From the NCBI GenBank assembly GCA_951813855.1, contig OX638380.1, forward strand, positions 4,432,518 through 4,496,517: a stretch of DNA of 64,000 nt, given 5' to 3'. The stretch comes from an uncultured Verrucomicrobiae bacterium (lineage in GTDB: Bacteria > Verrucomicrobiota > Verrucomicrobiia > Limisphaerales > AAA164-E04). Of the stretch, positions 1 through 10,500 are shown one piece after another. The notes under the pieces were generated by a model. It made no database searches. It was not told the origin of the DNA and saw only the letters and a program-made list of their open reading frames with translations. Both the position numbers and the translations under genes were made by a program. The stretch's first letter is position 1; every line of letters starts with the position of its first letter.

Positions 1-270
1 GTGATTCCCGTGGTCATCACGGTCTACCAGGACAAGTCGTTCACTTTCGTCACCAAGTCGCCGCCGGCGGCCGTGTTGCTCAAGAAGGCGGCGGGAGTCG
101 CTACCGGGTCCAGCACGCCCAACAAGAATAAGGTGGGCAGCGTTACTCGGGGGCAGGTAATGGAAATCGTGAAGACGAAGCGGGAGGACCTGAACGCGGT
201 CGACGACGAAGCGGCGTTCCGGGTGATTGCGGGCACGGCCCGCAGCATGGGCATTGACATCGAAGAGTAG
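1..270 (+). CDS. rplK: Ribosomal protein L11, C-terminal part
   Basis: The reading frame is open from the first base of the window, so the gene is cut at the left edge and only 89 codons plus the stop are present. The retained part starts at the IPVVITVY strand and carries the PPAAVLLKKAAG helix and the rRNA-binding C-terminal domain typical of L11, which binds the GTPase-associated region of 23S rRNA and contacts EF-G. rplA follows after 8 bases, as in the usual L11-L1-L10-L7/L12 order. The GTG at base 1 is an internal valine, not the start. Confidence 0.95.
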   Translation: MIPVVITVYQDKSFTFVTKSPPAAVLLKKAAGVATGSSTPNKNKVGSVTRGQVMEIVKTKREDLNAVDDEAAFRVIAGTARSMGIDIEE

Positions 271-278
271 CTGACGCC

Positions 279-980
279 ATGCCGAGCAAACGATATCTGA
301 AGGCGCTGGATCAGGTCGATTCTCAGCGGCGCTACGAATTGCCCGAAGCCATCGAGGCTCTGGGCAAGATGGCCAAGACCAAGTTCGACCAGACGGTCGA
401 TCTGGCGGTGCGCCTGGGGGTGGACCCCAAGCAATCCGATCAGATGGTGCGGGGCACGGCAGCGATGCCGCACGGCACCGGCCGGACCGTCAAGGTGCTG
501 GTCTTCGCCTCCGACGGTTCGCAAGCGGCCGACGCCGCCGTCGAGGTCGGCGCGGAATACGTCGGGTACGAGGAATACCTGAAGAAATGCCGGGAAGGCT
601 GGACGGACTTCGACGTGGCGATCGCGACTCCCGAAACGATGACCGAAGTCCGCAAGCTGGGGAAAGTGCTTGGCCCCCGGGGCTTGATGCCGAATCCGCG
701 CATGGGCACGGTGACCGACGATACGGCGCGGGCGGTCGCCGAGGTCAAGGCCGGCCGCGTGGAGTTTAAAATCGACAAGACCGCCAACGTCCACGTGCCG
801 ATCGGCAAGCTGTCGTTTTCCCCGGAACAACTCAAGGAGAACGCCGAGACCGTTATCGACGCGATCGTCAAGGCCAAGCCGGCCGGCGCCAAGGGCACGT
901 ATTTGCTGGGGTGCACCTTGAGCGGCACGATGAGCCCGCCGGTGCATTTGGACGTTCGCCGCCTGGGGCAAGCGGCTTAG
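279..980 (+). CDS. rplA: Ribosomal protein L1
   Basis: The 233 residues match normal L1 length. The hallmark GPRGLMPNP segment is at residues 132-140, followed by MGTV. L1 forms the mobile L1 stalk on 23S rRNA that helps release deacylated tRNA, and in many bacteria it represses its own operon. It starts 8 bases after rplK and is followed by rplJ after 23 bases, so it is probably cotranscribed with both. I see no oddity in the core. Confidence 0.97.
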   Translation: MPSKRYLKALDQVDSQRRYELPEAIEALGKMAKTKFDQTVDLAVRLGVDPKQSDQMVRGTAAMPHGTGRTVKVLVFASDGSQAADAAVEVGAEYVGYEEYLKKCREGWTDFDVAIATPETMTEVRKLGKVLGPRGLMPNPRMGTVTDDTARAVAEVKAGRVEFKIDKTANVHVPIGKLSFSPEQLKENAETVIDAIVKAKPAGAKGTYLLGCTLSGTMSPPVHLDVRRLGQAA

Positions 981-1003
981 CAGCGAGAGCCTCCCGAGAG
1001 ATC

Positions 1004-1516
1004 ATGCGAACCGAAAAGAAACAAATCGGCGTCGAGTACCAGGCGCGGTTGCAGACCGGCAACTATTTCATCGCCGTCGATTACCATGGCTTGAAGGTCG
1101 AGCATTTTACCGAGTTGCGGCGGCGTCTCGCGACCGTCGGCGGCGAGATTCACGTGGTGAAGAATTCCATCTTCACGATTGCCGCCGCCGAAGCCGGCTT
1201 CGCCGATCTCGGCGAACCGCTGCGGGGGCAGGTCGCCGTGGTCAGCGGTGCGGGCGAACTCTCCGGCGCCGCGAAAATCTTGAAGAATTTCGCCGAGGAA
1301 TTCGACCGTCCGACCGTGCTTTTCGGCTTCATGGAACAGGAGCGCTTGGACGGAACGGGCGTGGGGCGGATCGCCGACTTGCCTTCGCGGGACGGCCTGC
1401 GCGCCATGCTGGCGGGGTTGATCCAGGCGCCGGCCCGGAGCCTGGCGACCGTGATTCAAACGCCGGGGCAGCAATTGGCCCGGGTGTTGCAGAGCAAGAT
1501 CGACCGGGATTCGTGA
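1004..1516 (+). CDS. rplJ: Ribosomal protein L10
   Basis: This 170-residue protein is the base of the L7/L12 stalk. The start is placed at ATG 1004; the frame stays open back to 911, but that would overlap rplA by 70 bases and add residues unlike L10. The N-terminal domain has the family's NYFIAVDYHGL and VVKNSIFTIAA strands, and the C-terminal helix that would hold L12 dimers ends at LQSKIDRDS. A 130-base gap to rplL is the place for translational or attenuation control of the L10-L12 unit. Confidence 0.95.
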   Translation: MRTEKKQIGVEYQARLQTGNYFIAVDYHGLKVEHFTELRRRLATVGGEIHVVKNSIFTIAAAEAGFADLGEPLRGQVAVVSGAGELSGAAKILKNFAEEFDRPTVLFGFMEQERLDGTGVGRIADLPSRDGLRAMLAGLIQAPARSLATVIQTPGQQLARVLQSKIDRDS

Positions 1517-1587
1517 GCGGTCGGGCCGGAGCCGCGCGGTTCGGGGCGCTTCGGTCGATGGATGGCAGACGGAACACTGAACCGTCG

Positions 1588-1601
1588 ACCCCTCGCGGGG
1601 T
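1588..1601 (+). terminator. Small hairpin between rplJ and rplL
   Basis: ACCCC and GGGGT pair across a four-base TCGC loop, followed by only three T. It lies in the rplJ-rplL gap where L12 synthesis is often adjusted, so it may act as a weak attenuator. The stem is just 5 bp, so this is a low-confidence call. Confidence 0.25.
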
Positions 1602-1646
1602 TTAATCCGGCTAGTCCGAACGGTCGGCGACGGAAACGGAAGCTTT

Positions 1647-2030
1647 ATGGCAGATATTGACAAGTTGGTGAAGGAATTGAGCGAGTTGACGGTGATGCAA
1701 GCCGCCGATCTCGTCAAGAAACTCGAAGAGGAGTGGGGCGTGAGCGCCGCCGCTCCGGTCGCGGTCGCCCAGGCCGCCGACAGCGGCGGCGGAGAGGCCG
1801 TCGAAGAGAAGACGGAATTCGACGTGATCTTGTCGGCGGCGCCGCCTTCCGACAAGAAGATCCCGGTGATCAAGGCCGTGCGCGAAGTCAAGGCCGGTTT
1901 GGGCTTGGCCGACGCCAAAAAACTGGTGGAGGGGCCGCCGGCTACCGTGCTGGAAGCCGCGCCCAAGGAAGAGGCCGAGGCGGCCAAGAAGAAATTGGAA
2001 GACGCCGGCGCGACGGTCGAACTCAAGTAA
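1647..2030 (+). CDS. rplL: Ribosomal protein L7/L12
   Basis: The protein has 127 residues with the standard layout: an N-terminal dimerisation helix (IDKLVKELSELTVMQAADL), a flexible Ala/Gly-rich hinge, and the globular C-terminal domain from KTEFDVIL to the end. L7/L12 recruits translation GTPases to the ribosome. It is separated from rplJ by 130 bases and from rpoB by 113 bases. Confidence 0.97.
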   Translation: MADIDKLVKELSELTVMQAADLVKKLEEEWGVSAAAPVAVAQAADSGGGEAVEEKTEFDVILSAAPPSDKKIPVIKAVREVKAGLGLADAKKLVEGPPATVLEAAPKEEAEAAKKKLEDAGATVELK

Positions 2031-2143
2031 CGGCCGGCGGATGCTCCGGGAATCGGTCGGCGCCGGGCGGCGCGAAGCGGGCGGCGGAAGGTTAATTAGC
2101 AGGCGCCGGGTGAACCCGGCCCGATGGTTGGTAGCGTGGAATA

Positions 2144-5100
2144 ATGCCTAAGAGAACAGCGGACCGAAAAGACTTCGGCAAGATCGAGGAGGTCATCGAG
2201 CCGCCCAATCTGATCGAGATCCAGTTGGATTCCTACCGGGAATTCCTGCAGGAGGAGGTCGATTGGGAGGTCATTCTGGTCGAGCCGCCGACGGGCAAGA
2301 AGAAATTGCCCGTCAAGGCGCTCTGCGACGCGCGCCCGGAATTGACCGCCGCGAAAGCGGAGAAAATTTTCCGGGAAGCGGGCGCGGTGTTGTGGCGCCG
2401 GCGTTCGAACGTGCCGCCCCGGGAGTTCGTCGCCAAGATGGAAAAGGCCGGACTCAAGATTCGCTTGCGGGTCGACCGGGAGCCGGTCGGGTTGCAGTCG
2501 ATTTTCGAAGAGATCTTTCCCATCAAGAGTTACGACGAGAAGTGCCAGCTCTTCTTTTTGTACTATGAGATCGAACCGCCTCAGACCTCGTGGCTGGAAT
2601 GCCTCCGGGGGATGACGGCCACCGCCAAAAACCGGAACCGGGGCGGCACCGCCGCGCATTGGACCGAAGGCACGACCGGGGGCGGCACTTACGGCGCCCG
2701 GCTTCACGTCAACTTTCGCCTGGAGGACGGGTTGGGCGCCAAGGAAGAGCGGGTGTACATGGGCGAAATTCCGTTGATGACGCCTCAAGGAACCTTCGTG
2801 ATCAACGGAGCCGAACGGGTCATCGTCAGCCAGTTGCACCGCTCGCCCGGACTGGTGTTCGAAGTGACCCGCCACATCAACGGCAAGTTGTTGCATTCCT
2901 TCCGGATCATTCCCGACCGGGGTTCCTGGTATGAAGCGCAATTCGATACCGCCGACTTGCTGTATGTCTATTTGGACCGCAAGAAGCGGCGCCGGAAGTT
3001 TTTGGCGACCACCTTCTTCCGGGCGCTGGGGTACGGCACCGACGCCGAAATCCTGGAACTCTTTTCCGAAGTCAAGGAATTGACCGGGAAACGCGATTTG
3101 TCGGAGCTCGAGAATTGCGTGTTGCTGCAAGACATCCGGGACCCGCAGACCGAAGACATCGTGGCGCGGGCGTTCGAACCCTTGTCCAAGGAATCGATCA
3201 AGGACATCGTCGATTTGGGGATCAAGAAAATCCGGGTCGCCGAGGACACGATCATGATCAAGTGTCTGAAGAAGGATCCGACCACCAACGAGGAAGAGGC
3301 GCTGCAAGACATCTACCGGCGCTTGCGTCCCGGGGATCCGCCGACCGTCAAGAACGCTCGCGGACTGATCAAGCGGCTCTTTTTCGACTCCAAGCGTTAC
3401 GATTTAGGCCGGGTAGGGCGCTACAAGATCAACCAGAAATTGGGTCTGGATTCCGGCAATGATTCGCGCATCCTGCAAAACGAGGATCTGATCATGGCCA
3501 CCAAGTATCTCTTGCGGCTCAAGCGGGGCGAGGGCGGCGTGGACGACATCGATCATTTGGGGAGCCGCCGGGTCCGGACGGTGGGCGAGTTGCTCGCCAA
3601 CCAGTGCCGGGTCGGCTTGGCCCGGACCGAGCGGCTCGTCAAGGAGCGCATGACGCTGTTCGATCAGGGACTGGATACGATGATGCCCCAGAAACTGATC
3701 AACCCCAAGGCGCTCTCGGCGGTGGTGCGCGATTTTTTCGGCCGCAGCCAGTTGTCGCAGTTCATGGACCAGATCAACCCGCTGGCCGAACTGACCCACA
3801 AACGGCGGCTTTCGGCTCTGGGTCCCGGCGGCCTCTCGCGGGACCGGGCGGGATTCGAAGTCCGCGACGTGCATCCGTCCCACTACGGGCGCATCTGTCC
3901 GATCGAAACGCCAGAAGGGCCGAACATCGGATTGATCGCTTCTCTGGCCACGTTCGCCCGGGTCAACGACTACGGTTTTCTCGAATCGCCTTACCGGAAG
4001 GTCAAGGACGGGCGGGTCACGGGCCAGATCGACTACCTGACGGCTGATCGGGAAGAGCAATTCACGGTGGCCCAGGCCAACGCTCCCATCGGCGAGGACG
4101 GCCGGTTCACCGAGGAGAAGGTCATGTGCCGGCGCAAGGGGGATTTTATCGACGCCGACCCGTCGGTGGTGGATTACATGGACGTTTCGCCCAAGCAGTT
4201 GGTGTCGGTGGCGGCCGGTTTGATTCCGTTTTTGGAGCACGACGACGCGAACCGGGCCTTGATGGGGTCGAACATGCAGCGGCAGGCGGTGCCGTTGCTC
4301 GTGACCGAAGCCCCGTTGGTGGCGACGGGCATGGAACGGCGCGTCGCCCGCGATTCGCAATCGGTCATGGTGGCGCGGGACGGCGGCAAGGTGGCGGGGG
4401 TCAACGGCAGCCAGATCGTGATCACCCCGGACGGCACCATGCCGGACACGCGCAGCCGGGCCCGGCTGGAGAAGCACGAAGGACTGCAATTGTACAATAT
4501 CCGCAAGTTCATGCGCTCCAACGCCTCCACCTGCATCAACCAGCGGCCTTTGGTCGAGAAGGGCCAGAGCGTGAAGAAGGGAGACGTGATCGCCGACGGT
4601 CCCTGCACCCAGAACGGCGAGTTGGCCTTGGGCCGGAACGTGTTGTGCGCCTTTATGCCCTGGAACGGGTACAATTTCGAAGACGCGGTGTTGATCAGCC
4701 ATCGCATCGTCAAGGACGACGTGTTCACTTCCATCCATATCGACGAATTCGAAGTGAACGCCCGGGATACCAAGCTGGGCCCGGAGGAAATTACCCGAGA
4801 TATTCCCAACCTGGGCGAAGAAGCCCTGAAAAACCTGGGCAACGACGGGGTGATCCGCGTCGGAGCCGAAGTCAAGCCGGGCGACATCCTGGTCGGCAAA
4901 GTGACGCCGAAAAGCGAAACGGAATTGCCTCCGGAAGAAAAGCTGTTGCGGGCGATTTTCGGCGAAAAAGCCGCCGACGTGCGGGACACCTCTCTGAAGG
5001 TGCCCTCGGGAACTTACGGCATCGTCATGGACGTCAACGTGTCCTTCCGCAAGGAGAACGAGCCGTCCTCGCGGCAGAGCGAAAAGGGCAAGTCCAAGAA

Positions 5101-6286
5101 AAGCGTCCGCTCGCCCGAGGAAGCCTTCAAGAAGAAACAGAACGAGTTGCAGGAGCAATTGACCGAGTCCTTGAGCAATATTTTGTTGGGGGAAAAGATT
5201 CCACTCAACGTGATCAATTCCGAGACCGGCGACTACATCATTCCGGCCAACCGGAAAATCACCAAGACGCTGTTGCGCAAGTTGGCCGCTTCCTACGACC
5301 GCATCGAGATCGATCCTTCGCCGATCCGCAACAAGATCGACAAGATCATCGAAACCTTCAAAAAGAAGTTCGAGGAACTGCAATTGCAGCGCGACGAAGA
5401 GGCGGGCCGTTCCGAGGCGGGCGACGACGCGGACGAAGTGGGCACGGTCAAATCCGTGCGCGTGTTCATCGCTTCCAAGCGCAAGCTGTCGGTGGGCGAC
5501 AAGATGGCCGGCCGGCACGGCAACAAGGGAGTGGTGGCGCGGATCGTGCCGGAGGAGGACATGCCGTTCATGCGGGACGGCACGCCGGTGGATATCGTTC
5601 TCAACCCCTTGGGCGTCCCTTCGCGCATGAACGTCGGGCAGGTGCTCGAGACCCACTTGGGCTGGGCGGCCAAGATCCTCGGCATGAAGTTTTCGACGCC
5701 GGTGTTCGACGGCATTCCGGAATCGGAAATCGTCGAGTTCATGAAAAAAGCCGACCAGAAAATCAAGGGCCGGGGCGAGCCGACCTTGGTCAACGAGGTG
5801 GGCAAGGCGCGGCTGTTCGACGGCCTGACCGGGGAACCGTTCGATCAGGAAGTGGTCGTGGGCTACATCTACATGTTGAAACTGGGCCACTTGGTTGCCG
5901 ACAAGATCCACTCGCGGGCGGTGGGACCTTATTCCCTGGTCACGCAACAGCCCTTGGGCGGCAAGGCGCAGTACGGCGGCCAGCGGTTCGGGGAAATGGA
6001 AGTCTGGGCCATGGAAGCCTACGGCGCCGCCCATGCCCTGCAGGAAATGCTGACCGTCAAATCCGATGACGTCCAAGGCCGCACGCGCATCTACGAAAGC
6101 ATCGTCAAGGGGGATAATTCCTTGGAGGCCAGCGTGCCCGAGTCGTTCAACGTGCTGGTCAAGGAAATTCAATCTTTGGGCATGGACGTTCAGGTCGGGC
6201 AAGTGCGGGGCGAGGAAAAACCCCCGGGGCCGGCCGCTTCGCCGATGATCGATTTCGGTTCGCGAGACACTCATAGAAATTTTTAG
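2144..6286 (+). CDS. rpoB: RNA polymerase beta subunit
   Basis: This 1380-residue protein is full length for the catalytic-core beta subunit. Visible landmarks are GAERVIVSQLHRSPG in the beta lobe, the rifampicin-pocket segment SQLSQFMDQINPLAEL beginning at residue 535, and the active-site GDKMAGRHGNKG at 1118-1129. Residues equivalent to E. coli D516, H526 and S531 are retained, while S522 is alanine. The DRKKRRRKFLATTFFRALGY wording near the N-terminal third resembles PVC-group RpoB as I remember it. rpoC follows 26 bases later. Confidence 0.98.
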   Translation: MPKRTADRKDFGKIEEVIEPPNLIEIQLDSYREFLQEEVDWEVILVEPPTGKKKLPVKALCDARPELTAAKAEKIFREAGAVLWRRRSNVPPREFVAKMEKAGLKIRLRVDREPVGLQSIFEEIFPIKSYDEKCQLFFLYYEIEPPQTSWLECLRGMTATAKNRNRGGTAAHWTEGTTGGGTYGARLHVNFRLEDGLGAKEERVYMGEIPLMTPQGTFVINGAERVIVSQLHRSPGLVFEVTRHINGKLLHSFRIIPDRGSWYEAQFDTADLLYVYLDRKKRRRKFLATTFFRALGYGTDAEILELFSEVKELTGKRDLSELENCVLLQDIRDPQTEDIVARAFEPLSKESIKDIVDLGIKKIRVAEDTIMIKCLKKDPTTNEEEALQDIYRRLRPGDPPTVKNARGLIKRLFFDSKRYDLGRVGRYKINQKLGLDSGNDSRILQNEDLIMATKYLLRLKRGEGGVDDIDHLGSRRVRTVGELLANQCRVGLARTERLVKERMTLFDQGLDTMMPQKLINPKALSAVVRDFFGRSQLSQFMDQINPLAELTHKRRLSALGPGGLSRDRAGFEVRDVHPSHYGRICPIETPEGPNIGLIASLATFARVNDYGFLESPYRKVKDGRVTGQIDYLTADREEQFTVAQANAPIGEDGRFTEEKVMCRRKGDFIDADPSVVDYMDVSPKQLVSVAAGLIPFLEHDDANRALMGSNMQRQAVPLLVTEAPLVATGMERRVARDSQSVMVARDGGKVAGVNGSQIVITPDGTMPDTRSRARLEKHEGLQLYNIRKFMRSNASTCINQRPLVEKGQSVKKGDVIADGPCTQNGELALGRNVLCAFMPWNGYNFEDAVLISHRIVKDDVFTSIHIDEFEVNARDTKLGPEEITRDIPNLGEEALKNLGNDGVIRVGAEVKPGDILVGKVTPKSETELPPEEKLLRAIFGEKAADVRDTSLKVPSGTYGIVMDVNVSFRKENEPSSRQSEKGKSKKSVRSPEEAFKKKQNELQEQLTESLSNILLGEKIPLNVINSETGDYIIPANRKITKTLLRKLAASYDRIEIDPSPIRNKIDKIIETFKKKFEELQLQRDEEAGRSEAGDDADEVGTVKSVRVFIASKRKLSVGDKMAGRHGNKGVVARIVPEEDMPFMRDGTPVDIVLNPLGVPSRMNVGQVLETHLGWAAKILGMKFSTPVFDGIPESEIVEFMKKADQKIKGRGEPTLVNEVGKARLFDGLTGEPFDQEVVVGYIYMLKLGHLVADKIHSRAVGPYSLVTQQPLGGKAQYGGQRFGEMEVWAMEAYGAAHALQEMLTVKSDDVQGRTRIYESIVKGDNSLEASVPESFNVLVKEIQSLGMDVQVGQVRGEEKPPGPAASPMIDFGSRDTHRNF

Positions 6287-6312
6287 CTTCCAACCGGCAG
6301 GTAACTCAACGC

Positions 6313-9300
6313 ATGTCATTGACTAAACCCACCCGAGATTTGCTCGGCCTCGAGCAGGTCAACTCGGTTTCCCACGTTACCATTTCGGTGGCTTCTCCCG
6401 AATCGATCCGATCTTGGTCGAAGGGGGAGGTCAAGAATCCGGAGACGATCAACTACCGGACGTTCAAGCCCGAAAAGGGCGGTTTGTTCTGCGAACGCAT
6501 CTTCGGCCCGATCCGGGACTGGGAGTGTTCCTGCGGCAAATACCGGAAGATCAAGCATCGCGGCGTGGTTTGCGACCGGTGCGGCGTCGAAGTCACGTTG
6601 GCCAGCGTCCGGCGCAAGCGCATGGGGCACATCGATCTGGCCGTGCCGGTGTCGCATATCTGGTTTTTCAAATGCATGCCTTCGCGCATCGGCCTGATGC
6701 TGGACATGACCGGCCGGGACCTGGAGCGGGTGATCTACTACGAGGATTACATGGTGGTCGATCCCGGCGATACCCCCCTGGAGCCCAACCAGTTGCTCAC
6801 CGAACGGGAATATCAGGAAGCCAAGGCGGACCTGAACGCCGAGATGCGCCGGAGCGGCGGGCAGGAATTCGTCGCCAAGATGGGAGCCGAAGCGGTCAAG
6901 GAAGCTTTGGCTCGAGTCGATCTGGGGACTCAGATCGGTGAGTTGCAGGAGAAGATGCTGGAGACCAGGAACAAGCAGACGCGCAAGAAATTGGCCAAGC
7001 GGATCAAGCTCTTCCAAGGCTTCCTGTCCTCCAGGAGCAAGCCGGAATGGATGATGCTGTCGGTCTTGCCGGTGATCCCGCCGGACTTGCGGCCCCTGGT
7101 GCCGTTGGAGGGCGGGCGGTTCGCCACTTCCGACCTGAACGATCTGTACCGCCGCGTGATCAACCGCAACCGGCGGCTGAAGACGTTGATGGAGTTGAAG
7201 ACTCCCGAAGTGATCATGCGCAACGAGAAGCGGATGCTGCAGGAAGCGGTCGACGCGCTCTACGACAACGGGCGCCACGGCCGGGCGGTTTCGGCGACGG
7301 GCAATCGCCCGTTGAAGTCGCTGAGCGACATGCTCAAGGGCAAAAGCGGCCGGTTCCGGCAGAACCTGCTGGGCAAACGGGTGGACTATTCCGGGCGGTC
7401 GGTCATCGTGATCGGGCCGGAACTCAAATTGCATCAATGCGGCTTGCCCAAAAAGATGGCGTTGGTGCTGTTCGAGCCGTTCATCATCCGCCGGCTCAAG
7501 GAAATGGGTTATGTCCATACCGTCCGCTCCGCCCGGAAACTGATCGAGCGCCAATCTCCCGAAGTCTGGGATATTCTGGAAGAAGTGACGCACGGCCACC
7601 CGGTCCTGCTCAACCGGGCTCCGACCTTGCACCGCTTGTCGATTCAGGCTTTCGAGCCGGTACTGATCGAGGGGGAAGCGATTCGGGTGCATCCCCTGGT
7701 GTGCACCGCTTACAACGCCGATTTCGACGGGGATCAAATGGCCGTTCACGTACCGCTTTCGGTCGAGGCCCAGATGGAGGCGAGGTTGTTGATGATGGCT
7801 CCCAACAACATCTTCAGCCCGTCGAACGGGGAACCCATCATGACTCCGACCCAGGACATTACCCTGGGATGTTATTATCTGACCATCGACCCCAAGGAAT
7901 CCCGGAAGGCGGCGAAAAAACGGCTGAAACTGTTCGGTTCCAAGGACGAAGTCATTTTCGCTCTGGACGACGGGGCGGTAAAAACTCACGAGTGGATTCG
8001 CTTGGTCAATCCCGATTTCGGGCGCGAGACGATCTTCGGCCACGCCGCTTCCAAAGTCATCGAGACCACCGTGGGCCGGGTCGTGTTCAGCGAGATTTGG
8101 CCTGACGAACTCGGCTTTCCCAACTTCGTGGTCAAGAAAGCCGAGATCGGCGGATTGATCTGGCATTGCTACCGGAAATGCGGTCATCACCGGACCGTGG
8201 AAACGCTGGACCAGCTCAAGGAGGTCGGGTTCCGGGAGGCGACCCGGGCCGGCGCTTCCATCGGCATCGACGATATGATCGTGCCCGGCGACAAGGGCAA
8301 AAAGATCCGGGAAGCCGAGAAGAAGATCCAAAGCATCGAGAAACGGTATCAACGAGGGGTGATCACTTCGGGCGAGCGATACAATCAGATCGTGGACACC
8401 TGGACGGATTGCACGGATCAGATTTCGAACGTGATGCTGCAAACCCTGCGCGAGAACCAGGGGAAGGACGAGTACAACCCGGTGTGTTTGATGGTCGATT
8501 CGGGAGCGCGGGGCAACAAGCAGCAGGTGCGGCAATTGGCCGGTTTGCGAGGCTTGATGGCCAAGCCGTCGGGTGACATCATCGAGCGGCCCATCCTGTC
8601 TAATTTCCGGGACGGCCTTTCCGTACTGGAGTATTTCATTTCGACTCACGGCGCCCGCAAGGGGTTGGCGGATACCGCCCTCAAGACGGCCGATTCGGGA
8701 TACATGACCCGCAAGCTGGTCGACGTGGCGCAGGACGTCATCGTGCGGGAAGACGATTGCGGCACCAACAACGGCATCTTGGTCAAGGCCATCTACGAGG
8801 GAGAAGAAGAAGTCGTCAAATTGAGCGAACGCTTGATCGGCCGGGTGTGTTGCGAGGAGGTTCGGGCTCCCGACGATCAGACCAACGTGCTGGTCAAGGC
8901 CGGGACGCTGCTCGACGAGGAATTGGCCAAGAGAATCGACGATCACGGCATCGAGGAGATGAGGATCCGTTCCGTGTTGACCTGCGAAAGCAAGGTCGGC
9001 CTGTGCAAGATGTGTTACGGCCGCAACCTGGCCACCGGGCAACTGGTCAAGGAAGGGGAGGCGGTCGGCATCATCGCGGCACAGTCGATCGGCGAACCGG
9101 GAACGCAGTTGACGATGCGTACCTTTCATATCGGCGGCGCCGCTTCGCAGATCTTCAAGCAACCGCAGATCAAGGCGCAAAACGACGGGAGATTGATCTA
9201 CCGCAACATCCGCCGGGTGGAACTGGAGGACGGCAACAACATCGTGCTCAACAAGCACGGCAGCGTGGTCGTGGTCGACGATCGGGAACGGGAACTCGAG

Positions 9301-10473
9301 TCCTATACCGTGGTGGTCGGGGCCGTGATTTCGGTGGGCGACGGCGCCCGGGTGGCCAAGGGCGAAATCTTCGCGCAATGGGATCCCTACAACGTGCCGA
9401 TCCTCTCGGAGAAAGCGGGCAAGGTGGAGTTCGAGGACATCATCGAAGGGCTGACCATGAAGCGCGAAATGGATACGGCGTCGGGTCGCGAGGCGATCGT
9501 TATTATCGAGCACAAGGAGGACTTGCATCCTCAGATCAAGATCCGGAATCGCAAAGGCGAAATCCTGGCCAATTATCCGATCCCTTCGGGAGCCCATATC
9601 CTGGTCGAGCAGGGCAGCGAGATTCGCGCCGGGGTCCTGTTGGCCAAGACGCCGCGAAAGACTTCGAAGACTCGGGACATCACCGGCGGTCTGCCGCGGG
9701 TGAACGAACTGTTCGAGGCGCGCCAACCCAAGGAGGCGGCGGTGATTTCCCGGATCGACGGCACGATTAAATTCGGCTCCACCGAAGGCAGCAAGCGCTC
9801 GGCCGACCGCGGCAAGCGGCGGGTGATCGTGTGCGACGCCGAAACCCAGGAAGAGGAGGAGCATCTGATTCCGATCGCCAAGCACATCATCGTGTTCGAA
9901 GGGGATTTCGTGAAGAAGGGGCAGCAGTTGACCGAAGGGCCGATCGTGCCCCAGGAGATCCTCGAAATCTGCGGCCCGCAAGAGTTGCAGGAGTATCTGG
10001 TCAACGAGGTGCAGCAGGTCTACCGCGTCCAGGGCGTGACGATCAACGACAAGCACATCGAAGTCATTGTCCGGCAGATGCTGCGCAAGGTGCGGATCAC
10101 CGATCCCGGCGATACCATCTTCCTGTGGGGCGAGCAGATCGAACGGATCGATTTCGAGCGCAACAACGTGAAAATCGAAGATCAGGGAGGCAAGCCGGCC
10201 AGTGCCGAACCGGTGCTGTTGGGCATCACCAAGGCTTCGTTGGAGACGGAGAGTTTCCTGAGCGCGGCGTCGTTCCAGGACACGACCCGGGTGCTTACCG
10301 AGGCGGCGACTTTGGGCAAGCGGGATCACCTGCGCGGTTTCAAGGAGAACGTGATTCTGGGCCATATCATTCCAGCGGGCACGGGTTATCCGGAGTTCCG
10401 GGTGAACGTCAAACCGCTCGTGGAAGAGCAGGCGTTCGAGGAGACCGAGGCACCCTTGGATCAGGCGGTTTAG
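6313..10473 (+). CDS. rpoC: RNA polymerase beta-prime subunit
   Basis: The 1386-residue beta-prime subunit holds the catalytic NADFDGDQ motif at residues 468-475, whose aspartates bind the active-site magnesium. The N-terminal zinc ribbon uses C72, C74, C87 and C90. The second zinc site includes C891, C898 and C901. Length and domain order are those of a normal, unsplit bacterial RpoC. It pairs with rpoB immediately upstream and ends the rif-type cluster; a new promoter appears 27 bases downstream. Confidence 0.98.
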   Translation: MSLTKPTRDLLGLEQVNSVSHVTISVASPESIRSWSKGEVKNPETINYRTFKPEKGGLFCERIFGPIRDWECSCGKYRKIKHRGVVCDRCGVEVTLASVRRKRMGHIDLAVPVSHIWFFKCMPSRIGLMLDMTGRDLERVIYYEDYMVVDPGDTPLEPNQLLTEREYQEAKADLNAEMRRSGGQEFVAKMGAEAVKEALARVDLGTQIGELQEKMLETRNKQTRKKLAKRIKLFQGFLSSRSKPEWMMLSVLPVIPPDLRPLVPLEGGRFATSDLNDLYRRVINRNRRLKTLMELKTPEVIMRNEKRMLQEAVDALYDNGRHGRAVSATGNRPLKSLSDMLKGKSGRFRQNLLGKRVDYSGRSVIVIGPELKLHQCGLPKKMALVLFEPFIIRRLKEMGYVHTVRSARKLIERQSPEVWDILEEVTHGHPVLLNRAPTLHRLSIQAFEPVLIEGEAIRVHPLVCTAYNADFDGDQMAVHVPLSVEAQMEARLLMMAPNNIFSPSNGEPIMTPTQDITLGCYYLTIDPKESRKAAKKRLKLFGSKDEVIFALDDGAVKTHEWIRLVNPDFGRETIFGHAASKVIETTVGRVVFSEIWPDELGFPNFVVKKAEIGGLIWHCYRKCGHHRTVETLDQLKEVGFREATRAGASIGIDDMIVPGDKGKKIREAEKKIQSIEKRYQRGVITSGERYNQIVDTWTDCTDQISNVMLQTLRENQGKDEYNPVCLMVDSGARGNKQQVRQLAGLRGLMAKPSGDIIERPILSNFRDGLSVLEYFISTHGARKGLADTALKTADSGYMTRKLVDVAQDVIVREDDCGTNNGILVKAIYEGEEEVVKLSERLIGRVCCEEVRAPDDQTNVLVKAGTLLDEELAKRIDDHGIEEMRIRSVLTCESKVGLCKMCYGRNLATGQLVKEGEAVGIIAAQSIGEPGTQLTMRTFHIGGAASQIFKQPQIKAQNDGRLIYRNIRRVELEDGNNIVLNKHGSVVVVDDRERELESYTVVVGAVISVGDGARVAKGEIFAQWDPYNVPILSEKAGKVEFEDIIEGLTMKREMDTASGREAIVIIEHKEDLHPQIKIRNRKGEILANYPIPSGAHILVEQGSEIRAGVLLAKTPRKTSKTRDITGGLPRVNELFEARQPKEAAVISRIDGTIKFGSTEGSKRSADRGKRRVIVCDAETQEEEEHLIPIAKHIIVFEGDFVKKGQQLTEGPIVPQEILEICGPQELQEYLVNEVQQVYRVQGVTINDKHIEVIVRQMLRKVRITDPGDTIFLWGEQIERIDFERNNVKIEDQGGKPASAEPVLLGITKASLETESFLSAASFQDTTRVLTEAATLGKRDHLRGFKENVILGHIIPAGTGYPEFRVNVKPLVEEQAFEETEAPLDQAV

Positions 10474-10500
10474 ATCGCGTGATTTTTTCGAAATTAGGTG

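Noticed and set aside
1004..1516. Longer rplJ from 911
   Set aside because: The extra residues overlap the L1 gene in another frame and do not resemble L10; ATG 1004 gives a normal N-terminus.
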